Positions 1 to 11,789 are shown, counted from the first letter of the stretch. The stretch: DNA of 64,000 nt from Nemophila menziesii (GCA_029959085.1 JARWIR010000017.1:21999507-22063506); one strand, 5' to 3'. Program-made: numbers and translations. Notes: generated by a model not told the origin, from the letters alone.

Positions 1-1066
1 GTGCCACAAGTGATCAAAGCTATATGTATTTAGATCTTCCTTCTAATATGGTCTCTTTCTCTTAACCTTGTACGTGAAATCGTTTATAAGATTGGTATAT
101 ATCTAGGTTTCGGAGTTTTAATTATGATAATTATTCTGATACAAGTTTTGTTAATCTTATAAAAGGTTGGATCATTCTTGATGGGCTGGTTTGGTGTAGT
201 TTTTAAAAAAGACATCTCTGGGTTTTCGGATAAATTAGCCATCGGATTATCAACTGGTTTTTTAGGAAGTTTAACCACTTTTAGTGGTTGGAATCAAAAG
301 ATGCTTGATCTCAGTGTTAAAGGCCATTGGGTTTTTGCTGTTTTAGGTATTCTAATAGGCTTGTTTCTTGTTGCGTATTCTATAATATTTGGGATTGAAA
401 CTGCTAAAGGAGTTAAATGGCTTTACAAAAGATCAACTAAGACTAAAGTATCTCAATGTCAAAGCGGGAATAAAAACACGGGAAAGCGTGATTTAATCCT
501 ATTAATAGTAATTGTAATGCTTTTAGTCAGTTTATGGTGTATGAGTGTGATTCTAGCGAGAAAGGAATTTAGACAAGGTGGTACTAGAGCTCAGCTATGG
601 ATAGCTTGTATTGTGGGACCCATTGGTGTATGGATCAGATGGTTATTAGCTCGGTTTAATGGGCGTGGTTTAGGAAAAACTGGGTATTTAAAGTGGATGC
701 CTTTTGGGACTCTTATTGCTAATGTATCTGCAGCTTGTGTAATGGCAGGTTTAGCAATATTAAAGAAAGAGGTAATTTTGTTTTGAAAAACTGTTACTTG
801 TTTGTGTTAGTATTATAGTTATGATACTGATGAATAATTAATAACAGGTAAATACAGAGAGATGTGATACTATTGCGACAGGTTTTCAATTTGGTTTACT
901 AGGTTGTTTAAGTACTGTTTCTACTTTTATTGCGGAGTTTCATGCAATGAGAGAAAGTGAGTATCCTTGGAGAGGTTATGCTTATGCGATAACTACAATA
1001 TTAATTTCATTTATTTTGGGGACGCTTATATATTCTGTACCTGTTTGGAGTAACGGATTTGATTAG
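1..1066 (+). CDS. FEX: Fluoride export protein (FEX/CrcB family), 3' three exons, partial
   Basis: Exports fluoride across the plasma membrane. Eukaryotic FEX proteins fuse two CrcB/Fluc domains. The first exon seen ends at 50 with a DLPSNM reading and a GT donor. The second runs 166-771 and the last 848-1066, ending in TAG; all junctions are GT-AG and phase 0. The first-domain hallmark TTFSGWNQKML is near the start of exon 166-771. A hydrophilic linker follows, then the second domain opens with GPIGVWIRWLLARF and GTLIANVSAA. Exon 848-1066 carries FGLLGCLSTVSTF, the second-domain counterpart of the TTFS motif, and a last hydrophobic helix. No internal stops are visible once the introns are removed, so this looks like a working gene. 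The 5' exons lie outside the window. Intron positions are inferred from reading frame and family similarity. Confidence 0.9.
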
Positions 1067-1812
1067 ATTATGTGATTTGTTTACTTGAACCGAGAAATAT
1101 AAAGAAGTTGTGTATGTGTTAGTACTATTCTATAGCTATTGATGAACAATTTGAACGTTTAATTGAACAGTATCTGGTACACGATAATGTGAATTGTGAT
1201 ACTGTAGCTATAGAAATCATGACAGATCTAAATCTAGATCTAAACAAAAGAAATCAAAAATATATATTCACACTTTTTGAAACAAAAAACAAAAAGAAAT
1301 CTCTTCACAATCTATATTGGAATTAAAAAGAAAAAGGAAAACACGAACAATTTTATTTTTAAAGTTAGCAATGTATTAGGTGTTCCCAGCAAAATAAGCT
1401 AAAGGTCCAACGATGGCACATTGATGTATGTGGCAGGTTCCAAACGGCTATAATCTGTCCTCTCGTCAGGGGAAATGTCATTTTGATTTGGACCTCCAAA
1501 TTGCTCCAACTAAAATATTGGCATTTGGATTTGATAAACAAAAGAAGGGTTGAAAACCAGATTCAGAAGGGATTTGGATTTGATGAATAAAAGAAGGGTC
1601 TAGCAGTGGTCTAGACCTCCGGCGACAGCGGCGCTGCTGGCGGCGGTTTCTGCTGCTTGATGGTGGAAATGGTGAGAACGGCGGGACATGGTGAGAGCGG
1701 CTTCTTGTGGTAGTGAAGGTCAGAGAGCAGGGTCTGTGATGTGTTAGAAACGGCACTGTGAGGGAGAGGGGGGAGGCCAATCTGAAAAAAAAACAAAATA
1801 AAAGTTTTTTTG
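1067..1812. other. Intergenic DNA 3' of FEX
   Basis: AT-rich 3' flank of the fluoride exporter. A GC-richer purine-biased stretch at about 1600-1760 (repeated ggtgagaac/ggtgagagc words) gives short ORFs on the minus strand, but these are low-complexity S/P/R-rich translations with no recognisable domain. I see no gene here. Confidence 0.5.
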
Positions 1813-2271
1813 TTAAGGGTATGTTTGGATTAAGGAGGGATAATTTATTAAAGGATAGGAAGGGAGAGTATAACAAGGGAATGGAAAGGAGAGTATTTGA
1901 TCTTGTTTGGATTGAATAAAAAGAGAAGGGGGGATTTTATTAAAGGATAACATTTATCCGGTGTTTGGATTAGAAGAATAATGGGAGGAAGGGATTCTTT
2001 TTATAACTAAATGACTCATATACCCCTATTAAAATATTTTATAAAGAAATAATAAGGGTAATTTAGACATTACAACGTAATAAAAGAATCCTTCCTTCCT
2101 AATCCCACCGAATTGGAGGGATTGAATATATGGGTTCGTAAGGGATTGCAAGTATCCTTTAATAAACTATCCCTTCTACTTATTTCCAAAACAAACAACG
2201 GATGGGATTATCATTATCCTTTAATACAATCCCCTCCCTCCCAATCCCTCCATCCAAACATACCCTTAATG
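1813..2271. mobile_element. Tourist/Harbinger-like MITE, ~450 bp
   Basis: The ends are inverted repeats: GGGTATGTTTGGAT at the left and its complement ATCCAAACATACCC at the right, followed inward by AGGAGGGAT on the left and ATCCCTCC on the right. Both ends abut TTAA. The interior has further internal copies of the terminal words (tgtttggattga, tgtttggattag, and AATCCCTCC-like complements), so the element could fold back extensively. There is no coding capacity. TIRs beginning GGG..TGTTTGG with TTA/TAA-type targets are typical of PIF/Harbinger MITEs. The TTAA palindrome makes the exact TSD ambiguous. Confidence 0.7.
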
Positions 2272-2359
2272 TGTATAAGGAGGGTTGGGGCTTTTTGGGC
2301 TTTTAACTTATTCTAGTTGAGTTCAATTGATTTTTTTTTTTGTCAGAAAAAAACACACA

Positions 2360-2947
2360 TTAAGAGCGTTTATACAGCGATTTTAAAAAAATATAAAAAT
2401 TATTTAAGGACCCATTCTTCCATTTCGATGTATTAATGTTCCGTCTTGCACTTTTAGCTGCGAGATCTGTGACGTTATTAAACTTTCTATTAACGCAGTT
2501 GACCTTCCAATTAGGGAACTTCGCCAACCAGCTCTTCATTTCGGCAATAAAAGGTGAAATTTGCCATCGAAGACCCGTTTCTCTTGAAATACCTTGAATC
2601 AGTTCAAGGTTGTCGGAGTAGAAAGAGGCACTCCGTAAATCACAACTAGCCGCCCTTCTCATAGCAAGAAGGACCGCCCAACATTCACCTTCAATAGAAC
2701 TTCTAATAATAGATCTTGATTCAATCCTATGTGCCACTTTACCTTCTTTATCAATAGTAATTGCCGCCATACCTGCAGGTTCGTATTCCTTTTTGAAAGA
2801 GGTATCACTCATAAAGATATATTCTGCATCATCCGAAAGAATAGGGTTATTCTCGATCAACTCTTCCTCATTATTGCCAACTCTTTTTTCTTTGATTTCT
2901 TTTGTGCTCTTCTTAACACTGTCTCTATTTTTGAACATATCATCCAT
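2360..2947 (-). pseudogene. LINE ORF2 C-terminal RNase H domain
   Basis: RVT_3-type RNase H that degrades the RNA of the RNA:DNA hybrid. Catalytic positions are still visible: D48 in MSDTSF, Glu in GECWAVLLAMRR, Asp in YSDNLELIQ, and the last Asp in NNVTDLAAKSAR. The domain is intact but in a different frame from the upstream zinc-finger segment, from which it is separated by a stop near 2961. Confidence 0.88.
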
Positions 2948-2960
2948 TGTTGATTGAATT

Positions 2961-3836
2961 TTAAACAGGATATCCTTTGACTATCCATGGAGATTTTTCA
3001 TGAAATCCCTTCATTTTCGCCTTCCATATGTTCCAAAGAGTTAATAACAGATACGTTGTGACCTTATTCTGATCCCAACCATTTTTGATATATTTTTTAC
3101 GTATTTCAATAAACCAATCTCCTAGTTCATACTTCTTCTCTTTATCAATAAGCAATTGTAACCTCGATTTGGCCCAAATCTTCATACTTAGGGGACATTT
3201 AATAAAGAGATGCTCTATATCTTCTTTACCTAATTCGCACCACTCGCATATATCATCTTTGATGCATTTCCTTTTTTTAAGGTTTCTTTTAGTGGGTATA
3301 GCTCCATTACATATTTTCCAACCAAAGGCCCTGATCTTATTCATGACATTTGATTTCCAAATGATTTCCCAAAGGTCACTATTTTCATGATTACCTTGTG
3401 ATGATGATTGGCCTTCATTGTGAACTTCCAAATCAACCATTCTATGATATCCTGACTTCGTACTGTAAATACCGTCTTTTGAGTAAGGCCAGATCAACTT
3501 ATCATATTTTTTGCTAATTAAGCACGGAATCTTGCAAATATCACTTACTATGTTTGGAGGGAATAATTGTCTAAGTAGTCCCACATTCCAATTTGTCATG
3601 TTCTCATTAAGAAGATGTGCTACATATTCCACTTTACATCCAGCCGGTCTTTCCAGAGTTATCTTGTTATTGACCCATTTATGATCCCATATGTTAATGC
3701 TTAGGCCATTTCCAATTCTCCAAATTGAGTGTTGTTTGATGAATTGAATTCCTTTGATCCCATATGTTAATCCCATATGATCCTGAATAAGATTGATGAC
3801 TTTTGGAAGTTGATCCTTTGTCCCGATGCTTGACAA
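2961..3836 (-). pseudogene. LINE ORF2 connection and zf-RVT domain
   Basis: Starts with a connection segment (SIWRIGNGLSINIWDHKW) and continues into the zinc-binding RT-associated domain: WKSNVMNKIRAFGWKICNGA, then CEWCELGKEDIEHLFIKC, then W. The CxxC...HxxxxxC spacing is the zf-RVT signature. The stretch between the RT active site (about 3925) and this connection is only about 200 bp, far shorter than in intact elements, so part of the RT thumb and linker has been deleted. Confidence 0.85.
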
Positions 3837-5315
3837 AAAAGATTTATAGTATCCTTGAAAGTTTCAATCTCCTTAGTGTCAATGTTAATGAAGAAAAGAG
3901 CGTCATCTGCGAATAATAGGTGCGTAAGGCTTGGACAGTTCCTAGTGATTTTAATACCTTTTATGCATCCTTTTCGACATTGAAAATTAATTAGTCCAAT
4001 AAGGCTTTCAGTGAGGATTGAAAAAAGAAGAGGAGATAATGGATCGCTTTGTCTAATGCCCCTGGTCGGTGAGAATTCTTAAGTCTTTGTCCATTGACTT
4101 TAATTTGTAAAGAACCCGACGATATGCAATTATATATCCAATCCGTCCATTTATCACAAAAACCCATAAATTTCAAAGTTTGAATTAAAAATCCCCAATT
4201 AACTTGATCATATGCTTTTGCCATATCAATTTTGACTGCCGCAACATGCTTATTTGACTTTCTTTTATTTTTAAGATAGAAAGAAACTTCCTGGGCAATT
4301 AAGATGTTGTCTTGTATGCTCATTCCCTTATTAAATGCTGACTGAGTAGGCGATATTATGTCATCCATAAGTGGTTGCAATCGATTGGCCAAGATCTTAG
4401 ATATAATTTTATAAATGAAGTTAAGACACGCTATAGGTTTATAGTCCGCCACTGATTCTTGGGATTCACCTTTAGGGATGAGCGTAATAAGCGTATCATC
4501 TAAACCTTTTAGCGATGTGTTGTTTTCAAAGAAGTTCCTGACAACTGTGAATATATCATCTTTGAGAATCTCCCAATTTTCTTGATAGAAATTACCTGGC
4601 AATCCGTTCGGCCTTGGGGCTTTTGATCCTGACATATCAAAAACAGCCTTTTTAACTTCTTCAATGTCCGGTATGATAATTAATTCCTCATTCATTTTCC
4701 CGGAGACTTTGTTAGGTATATATTCCGAAATATTTTCTCCTTGATTTGTATTATTATTTGTAAATAGCTCTATGTAATAATCTCGAATTATGTTCTTAAT
4801 TTCATCTTCATTTTCTGTCCATGTTCCATCCTTGTTTTTGATTACTTTGATTTTATTGATCTTCCTTCTAGAAATAGTTTTCGCATGGAAATACTTTGTA
4901 TTCTTTTCTCCTTTTTTTATCCATTGATCCCTAGCTCGATACGCCCAAAAAAGCTCTTCTTGCTTCCAAGCTTCTTCAAGTTTACCATATATTTCCTTCT
5001 CTTTCCTCCAATTTGAATCCGTTCTTACCTCATCTTGAATTATAGCTAATTCTTTTTGATATTTCTCTATAATTTTCCGGTTATTGCAAAACATCTTTTT
5101 ACTCCATCCTGTAAACGCTAGACACAAAGCATCCCTCTTTGTACAAAAATCTTTAATTGAAAGGACATTACCTTGTTTACTCCAAGTTTTACTTATAAAT
5201 TCTTTGCAGTTTCCATTTTCTAGCCATCTTGACTCAAACATGAAGTATTTTTCAAACCTTGCTTTTGCCTCATCCAAGGATAGTATTAACGGAGAATGAT
5301 CAGATCCAATGGTCG
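3837..5315 (-). pseudogene. LINE ORF2 reverse transcriptase domain
   Basis: RT fingers and palm are readable on the minus strand: DYKPIACLNFIYKIISKILA, NRLQPLMDDIISPTQSAFNK, then IDMAKAYDQVNW. Near 4060 the frame shifts, so the RQ(G/S)DPLSP motif and the active-site FADDALFF (near 3925) lie in another frame. Another frameshift near 5315 joins this segment to the endonuclease: SDHSPL of the endonuclease C-terminus is in the RT frame. Non-functional. Confidence 0.88.
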
Positions 5316-5980
5316 GGGGTACTTAAATTGTAGCATTTGGGGAATTTTTCACACCAAGATAAAAAAGCGAGGCCTCTATCTAATCTTTCTTTAACATTTT
5401 CATCGCCCTTACGATTATTCGTCCAAGTATAGTAACAACCTTTACTTGGTAAATCAAACAACTCATTTTGATTGATGAAATTATTGAATTTTATGATTCT
5501 ATCAAAATTAGCTGCTCTTTTACCTATTTTTTCTGATGTTCGTGATATATCATTAAAGTCCCCGATGAAAAGAGTAGGTACCTTTATATTTGAATACCAT
5601 TTTGAAAGTGATTCCCATAGCTTATTTCTTTCATTTTCACAAGTAGGAGCGTACACACACACCAAGTACCAAATATCTTTATTAGATTCCATAATTTCAA
5701 CCATTACAAAAGAAGAGGTAGAGTTTATAACCCTCAAGTTCACGGAATCTTTCCACAACAATAGAATCCCCCCAGACATATAAGATCTTCCTCTGGGTTC
5801 GACTATGTGTGAATGATCAAAAGATTTAAAGTGGTTACAATAAGCAAACTTACTAGACTTTAACTTGGCCTCTAACAAACAAGCAACGGAAATATGAAAT
5901 TTCGAAATAAGGGACTTAAACATACTCTTTGTCGAGGGTGCCCTCGCTCCTCGACAGTTCCAAACAAGAAAATTATCCAT
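5300..5980 (-). pseudogene. LINE ORF2 apurinic-type endonuclease (EEP) domain
   Basis: Nicks target DNA to prime reverse transcription. MDNFLVWNCRGAR starts the domain, with the start chosen at 5980 just before the WNCRG motif. Metal-binding Glu is in CLLEAKL and the catalytic Asp in GDFND, followed by GCYYTWTN. The final SDHSPL block has slipped to another frame after 5315. Nothing in frame upstream resembles more endonuclease, so 5980 is a sensible ORF2 start. Confidence 0.87.
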
Positions 5981-6393
5981 CAACCCCGACCCTCTTAAGA
6001 GACAGGCCGCCATCCACATGAGCAAGTAAAGGCCCACTTTCCATCACGGGTACTACCTGTGTACTCGTGGCCTTGTCAGTAGAGGATTCTTCACTTGAAA
6101 CACCATCATGATGACCTTGACAGTCATCATTCCAAGAGAATAAATATAAGCATTTAATTTTAGAATCATTAAAAATAGATTCGCTAATACATACGCCATG
6201 GTAAAGCCTGCTAAAATGATTAGCTTCACTAAATTGATAATAGATGTTATAGCAGCACATTTTAATATAATCATTCAAGTACCACAAAAACTCCTTATCA
6301 TAGTAAAATAAAGTAATGAAGGAAAAGTAGAACCTGATATGGAATGGAAGCTTGTAAAATAAAGTATCATAGAAAAATATCTTAGCTTCAATT

Positions 6394-7254
6394 TCAATAA
6401 AGCTGCAAGCAAAAATTCATTTGGTGACTAGAGTAGTTTTCCCATGTTTTGAGAAGCGTATTAAGCAATTGTTTATTGCCTAATTTAAAAAGTCTATGCA
6501 AAGCATCTATCACCCTATGAATGATTTGCCTCCAATGGAATAACATGCATGTGAGATAATATCCAGTCATTTGATATCTTCCACAAATTTTTAATTTTTT
6601 AACCAAGACCGAAGGTAATCCAACACACAAAGAAAAGATTCTCCAAAACAGATAAAAGATATAAGATAAAAGGGATGCATGGGATCCCTTAGCCCATTGA
6701 TCAGCACCGATCTTAACCCAATGTGGGTGCATGTCCGCTATACTAAGATTTATAGGCAAAACATACCTACACCACCACTTTGTAGCTAACCAAACTCGGA
6801 CAAGGTGAGGTCCTGAGTCAATCTCACACCACCCACAAGCAATTACTACCATGATACACTGCTGCATGTGAAGAAATAGATTAAAGCAATGTAAATTTCT
6901 CCATCCATTGAAGAACCCATAAAGAAACGGCTTGTTTGACTGATGGTAAAGATTAAATAAGGCATATTCACAATCCCGTAGTACCCAAATCTTGCGATGA
7001 TCGAATATAAATTCCATACCATAGTTAACACCAATAGCACAGATCGTATAACCGGAATATTGGGAAGAGACCATCACCGGAGAAAAGTGGGGGAAGCATA
7101 ACGAAACACAGACCGCCCACGCCGGTGAAGAAACACCACAGTACACTGTACCCAAATACCGAAGGTCAACGTATGAGGCTACACAGAGCCAAAGAAGAAG
7201 CAAGACCCAGGGAAGCCATGGCCAGGCCAGCCACCATTCGAACAACCAGAACAT
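6394..7254 (-). CDS. Unrecognised Trp/Cys-rich ORF in the LINE 5' region
   Basis: A 286-codon open frame on the minus strand, in the position where plant L1 elements carry ORF1. I do not recognise it. It has no zinc knuckle or DUF4283-like RNA-binding block. It starts with a very hydrophobic W/L-rich segment and is unusually rich in Trp, Cys and His. It may be chance coding in a long 5' leader, or captured DNA. It lies inside the target duplications, so it was part of the inserted unit. Confidence 0.3.
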   Translation of the reverse strand: MFWLFEWWLAWPWLPWVLLLLWLCVASYVDLRYLGTVYCGVSSPAWAVCVSLCFPHFSPVMVSSQYSGYTICAIGVNYGMEFIFDHRKIWVLRDCEYALFNLYHQSNKPFLYGFFNGWRNLHCFNLFLHMQQCIMVVIACGWCEIDSGPHLVRVWLATKWWCRYVLPINLSIADMHPHWVKIGADQWAKGSHASLLSYIFYLFWRIFSLCVGLPSVLVKKLKICGRYQMTGYYLTCMLFHWRQIIHRVIDALHRLFKLGNKQLLNTLLKTWENYSSHQMNFCLQLY

Positions 7255-7790
7255 GAGAACTTAGCCAGGAAGGAAAACAGAAGAGGAAAACAACCCCAAA
7301 AATGAGCCAAATCTCAACACGGGAAGAAAATACACTCAAAAACGAAGAGGGGAGGTGAACAATTAAACTAGGCTAGGACATGCAACCATCAAGAAGAAGA
7401 AGAAAACAAGAAAATTAGCAAATTAGAAGATAAAATTTGAAAAATATTTCCTAGGCCATCGATCTCTTTTTTTTTTAGAGAGAGGGCAGAGAAAAGAAAA
7501 AATTGAGTTCAATTGATTTAGTTAGGGGATTTTGAGTATTGTGTATGTTACATGGACTTTTAAAAATAATTGTCCCAAATTTTTTTTGGTAAAGCCACAT
7601 AGCAAACTATATGCCTACAAAAAAATCATATCAAAATACAAATAGCATTGAATTCATAAAAATAAGCAACAATTTAAACTATTTAATTGTTACAATAATT
7701 CATTCAAGCTATATGTAATAGTGCAACTTGTCTATTTCTATCCCGCTTCGGAATGAAAGGAGAAGATTGACACACTTGTTGAAGCAATCC

Positions 7791-9570
7791 TCAAGAAAAT
7801 GCAATTTGACATTTTGCAGATCCTCGACAAAAGTTCGATATTTTCTTAAGCAATTTTAGTTTCCTGGTAAGGGATCTTTTTCTTTTTTTTGATTTTTTAA
7901 TGGGTTCATAAAGAGAATCACAGGTGTTTAATGTCATTGTTGTGAGTAGTTTAGCATTCTCAAGCACATACTCTATCATCTCAAGATCATTTGCCCTATC
8001 TGTTAATCCCTTGATTGAAATTGTTTCAAGGCAAGAGAAGAAGCAAAGAGGCACTTTTTCAGGTTTGCTCCAACATCCTGTAGAGGAGCACTTTTTGTGA
8101 TTCTGCACCAACACCATTAAAAAGTCAATTTAAAATCCCAAAATAAAGAAATAAATGCAACATAAGCTTCTACTAACCACTGAAATGGAAAGATGTTGTA
8201 GCTTTAACAAGCTTTCGACAAATTTTAAAAGTGAATCCCATAAACAGCATTTGATATTAACATTCAATTGAGATAGTCTCGGGAAACTTGGGGTCACACC
8301 TGCATCACTGAGAACCTTCACACAAGAGAAAAAATAAGATGAATTATGCTAAGACAGAGACTTAGATGTCCCACATTGTTCAAACACCAAGTAATTAGTA
8401 TCTTAACTACATACTCTAGGCTACTGCACATTTAAGGATTTACACAAAGAATATCTAGATCATAGTATTTGCACACAAACACAATTATGTATAGTTACCA
8501 AAGTGTGAATAAACGAGGAGATTGTCCAAAATAATTCAATTTAACTTGACGTACAAAACTCAATGAAATTTTCAAGATCGATTGAATAAAGAGCATTGTA
8601 CCTTAAAAGAAACACCCAGCAAAGATAGCTTTGTCACATTGTAAAGTCCATGAAAGAGTTTAACAACCGATTTGGAGTAAGAATCATATAAAACTAGTTC
8701 ATCAAATTTTTTGAATTTAAGAGTAATATGGGCTTCATCTAGCAAATATAGGTTCTTAACTGAAAAGTTTATTGAGGCTTTGTCATTTAGTTCAAGATAC
8801 CTAAGTTGAGGAGCATTTATCTCAAGCCCGTATTCATCAGTATGGTAATCATCATGCTCAAAACGCAAGGTGAGTTTTCTCAAAGTAGGAGAGGATACGG
8901 TAAATGTGGCCACTTTGCAAGGTATATATCTTGAAACATAGAGAGTCTCGAGCGATGAACAACCAGATATAAGATTACGAATGGATTGATTACATTCATA
9001 CCTCACATGTCTGAGACTGAGGGTCTTGAGATTTTGAAGAGTAACCAAGTTTGGTACCTTCAGAGTTATATAAACACCATCTATAAGAAGATCTTCTAGT
9101 GTCTTACAGGTAAAAAGCGTACAAGGTAGCTCATACGGTTCAGTGGAAAATCCCAAATTAAGTTCAATTACTTTAGCATTCCGAGAAACTGCAGCTCCTA
9201 TCCAGTTAATAACTTGTTTGCTCATCCCTTCGTCCTGGGCAAGATAGTCCATCGTAAGAGTGAACTTGTGTATGCTTTTTCCATCTAGAGATGTTAAGAT
9301 CTTGTTAACAAAATTAGCAAATAAACTGCCTGCGTTATCGAACTCGAGCATATCCACGAATAATCTGCAATCCTCACTTAAATTGAGAGTATGAATATCT
9401 CTCCATATGAACTTCCACCTTTTTGATAACAAGCTGGTGGCTATAGCCTCATCCGTCGGAAGAAACGAGAGGATGTGACTTAGAATCGGTGTCGGTAAAT
9501 CGCTGATCCTATCAACAACACCATCATCATCTGAAGTTTGTTTTCCGGAATGTGTAGCAAGTGATGACAT
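7791..9570 (-). CDS. F-box/FBD/LRR-repeat protein
   Basis: Probable substrate receptor of an SCF ubiquitin ligase; substrate unknown. Three exons on minus: 9570-8602, 8315-8178 and 8102-7791, all with GT-AG introns in phase 0, giving about 472 codons, a normal length for this plant family. The F-box is near residues 20-60 (DRISDLPTPILSHILSFLP, SKRWKFIW). Leucine-rich repeats follow (LQNLKTLSLRHV, TLRKLTLRF, LRYLELND). Exon 3 holds the FBD domain (SCLETISIKGLTDRANDLEM, YVLENAKLL) and ends with a basic KKSKKRKRS tail. No internal stops are visible. It is the only complete host gene in the window. The FBD family is large and fast-evolving, so no orthology is claimed. Confidence 0.87.
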
Positions 9571-10529
9571 ATTTTCAAGAGATGGAAAACTAAGTAGCTC
9601 AAAATTATACCGGATTACTGGAAAAGAATTCCAAAGTCGAAATTTACCTGAAATTCCGGAACTTTTGGGTCGGAATCAAGTGACTTTTTTTTGGTTATGT
9701 TAGACCATTTCCAGCGGTTGCGCCAAATGGATTTCCTGCAGAACAATTCATAGAGTAGAGTATAAGACCAAATTGCTCCAACAGTCACGGCAAATTATGG
9801 GACCCACAAAACTCACACGGCATTGCCCTCCCCATATACGCTATTTTCAGCGCATCACTTCTTCATACGGTTGAAGGCTTTCAACGGTCATAAAATGGCC
9901 ATTGTAGGATTTCCATAAAAATTAAATCAGATAATTTTTAAAAAATTGTAAAAGTGATGATATTAGGTTAAAAATAATTCAATTTTTAGAGTTTCAATGG
10001 TAAAATTAATTTTTTACCTTAATTTGGGTTCTTCAATTGTTGATGCGTAGCCAAGCCGGGTTGATAATGGTGAAGAATGGTCAACGAGTGGCGGTGGTTT
10101 TCTTGTGCAGGGTGAGACCTGAGTGTGGGAAGGTGAGACCTGAGTATGAAAGGAATTTTTTTGTTTTGTTTTTTGTTTCAATGCGAGTGTGAGGAGATGG
10201 GTTTTAGGTTTTATCATGCTTCAAGAAAAAGTTTCATTGTTTTCAACATTTACTTTCTCTTTTTCTTTTTCTTTTTCTTTTATTCTGAATTTTTTTCAAC
10301 CGGTTGTACATTTTTCTTTTTGGAAAATTTATTATTTATTTATATTCGGAAGGTAAAATAAAAAATAGAAATCAGAAATAAATATCGGATTAAAATCGAA
10401 AATTTGGGATTTTTATATGTAATTTTAATTCCGATCCAATATTTTTAGAAAAATCAGATATTAGAATTTCAGATACTTAGAACACTAAAAATATGGTCTC
10501 TAGCTCCTTTTTTGCAAACAATGAAATAG
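9571..10529. other. Upstream region of the F-box gene
   Basis: AT-rich except for a more balanced patch at about 9690-9910. A short direct repeat (ggtgagacctgagt) occurs at 10110-10145, followed by a T/C-rich run. No gene is recognised. The F-box promoter should lie here, but I cannot point to a TATA box with confidence. Confidence 0.4.
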
Positions 10530-11470
10530 TTGTGAGTAAGACATTGATTTTTTTGGGATATCATATGGAAAACTAACATTTCTGTTAGGATCAAGAATTT
10601 TTGTTGGAGAGTTTGTAACAATGCTATACTGGTAAAAAATAATCTTAAAAAGAAAAATATGTAAACAATGAAGTCTGCGAATGGTGCGATCTGGACAAGG
10701 AGGATGTGAATCATTTTATTCTTAAATGCCCTTTTAGTATTAAAGTATGGGCTTTGTCACCATTACAGATCAAGATTGATAAAGACTTAAATGACAGTTT
10801 CACTAACTGGATTACGAAATTTATCAAGGAGTATTCTAGAATGGGATGGGAAGTCAAGGTAATTACGGCTTATATCCTTATCATAATGTGAAACATATGG
10901 AAAGAAAGAATGAAGTTCTTTCATGAGGGGAAGGAATGGTTCGTTGATAATATTCTGGATAAATCCAAAGAATCTATTACTAGACTGTTTGGGTTATCCA
11001 ATGATTGGGAGAAACGTGAGGTGGATAATAGGGCAAGGGATGACGTTGATCAAAATAATAACCTTGCAATGGAGGATGATGCTGATTTAGTATGGATGTG
11101 AGATGCTTCTTTTAAAACAAATAGGTAACATGCTGCAATCGGTATCGATCAAATGGAATTATTACTAGGAAGGTTCATATCAGATGTAAGGTCGATAAAG
11201 TGATTAAAGGAGAATCTTGGGCCTTAGTTATGGTCATGAGGTTGTGTAATGACCTTTCTAGTCAGAGAGTTTCTTTCTACTCTGACAACCTTGAATTAGT
11301 TCAAGGAATTTTGGGTTTGATCGGACTTCGAAAGAAGATTTAATTCTACAGCGAATGCACTGGCTAAGTGCACTAGAAGGGACATGGATTTTTCGAACTG
11401 GAATGAATATTCTTTTGTTGCTTCTAATACGTTTTTTTCCAACCTTTGTAATAGTATTAGATAGTTTTGC
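10530..11470 (+). pseudogene. LINE 3' fragment (zf-RVT plus RNase H remnant)
   Basis: Reads on plus as a degraded zf-RVT (CWRVCNNAIL, then CEWCDLDKEDVNHFILKC, then VWALSPLQ). A linker (GWEVKVITAYILIIM, stop, NIWKERMKFF) follows, then RNase H pieces (DASFKTNR, then out-of-frame SDNLELVQ-like sequence near 11280-11305). It ends in a serine/asparagine-rich tail near 11460. The domain order and wording match the LINE at 2.3-7.5 kb, but on the opposite strand and severely mutated. No 5' half or clear TSD is seen. Confidence 0.8.
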
Positions 11471-11474
11471 GGTT

Positions 11475-11785
11475 TTTGTTGACAAAAAACATTGATTTCA
11501 TGTTTCTTTTTCATATTTCTTTTTCTCGCACAAATCCGTTTCTTATTTTAATGATTAAGAGGATCCAATTTAAATATCTTAACTGAAAAAAGTACCAGTT
11601 TCAATAAATTATTCTTTCTATCATATTTTTAAAATTATTAAAAAAGAATATTTTATATTATTTGTTCTTTTATATATTAAAATATTTTTTTCCTAATTTT
11701 TACAAGAGTTATTAATTAAAATATTTCCTTAGATTACTTATTTGTCAATAAAACTATTTATTAAAAAATCCTTGACAAAAATACT
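11475..11785. other. AT-rich spacer
   Basis: Strongly AT-rich sequence between two LINE remnants. No coding or repeat structure recognised. Confidence 0.5.
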
Positions 11786-11789
11786 TTAT

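Larger units (their letters stand above)
2334..7502 (-). mobile_element. L1-type LINE retrotransposon with 17-bp target duplication
   Basis: TTGAGTTCAATTGATTT occurs at 2317-2333 and again at 7503-7519, a perfect 17-bp TSD. A T-run just inside the left copy is the poly(A) tail of a minus-strand element. The coding order on minus is endonuclease, reverse transcriptase, zf-RVT linker, RNase H, which is the plant L1-type ORF2 plan with C-terminal RNase H. Several frame breaks make it inactive. The 5' 1.5 kb lacks a recognisable ORF1. Confidence 0.93.

Noticed and set aside
1478..1876. 132-codon minus ORF
   Set aside because: Ser/Pro/Arg-rich translation overlapping the left end of a MITE; no homology recognised.
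9690..9910. Possible MITE upstream of the F-box gene
   Set aside because: GACCATTTCC and GGCCATTGTAGG look faintly like inverted ends, but the match is too weak and no TSD is visible.
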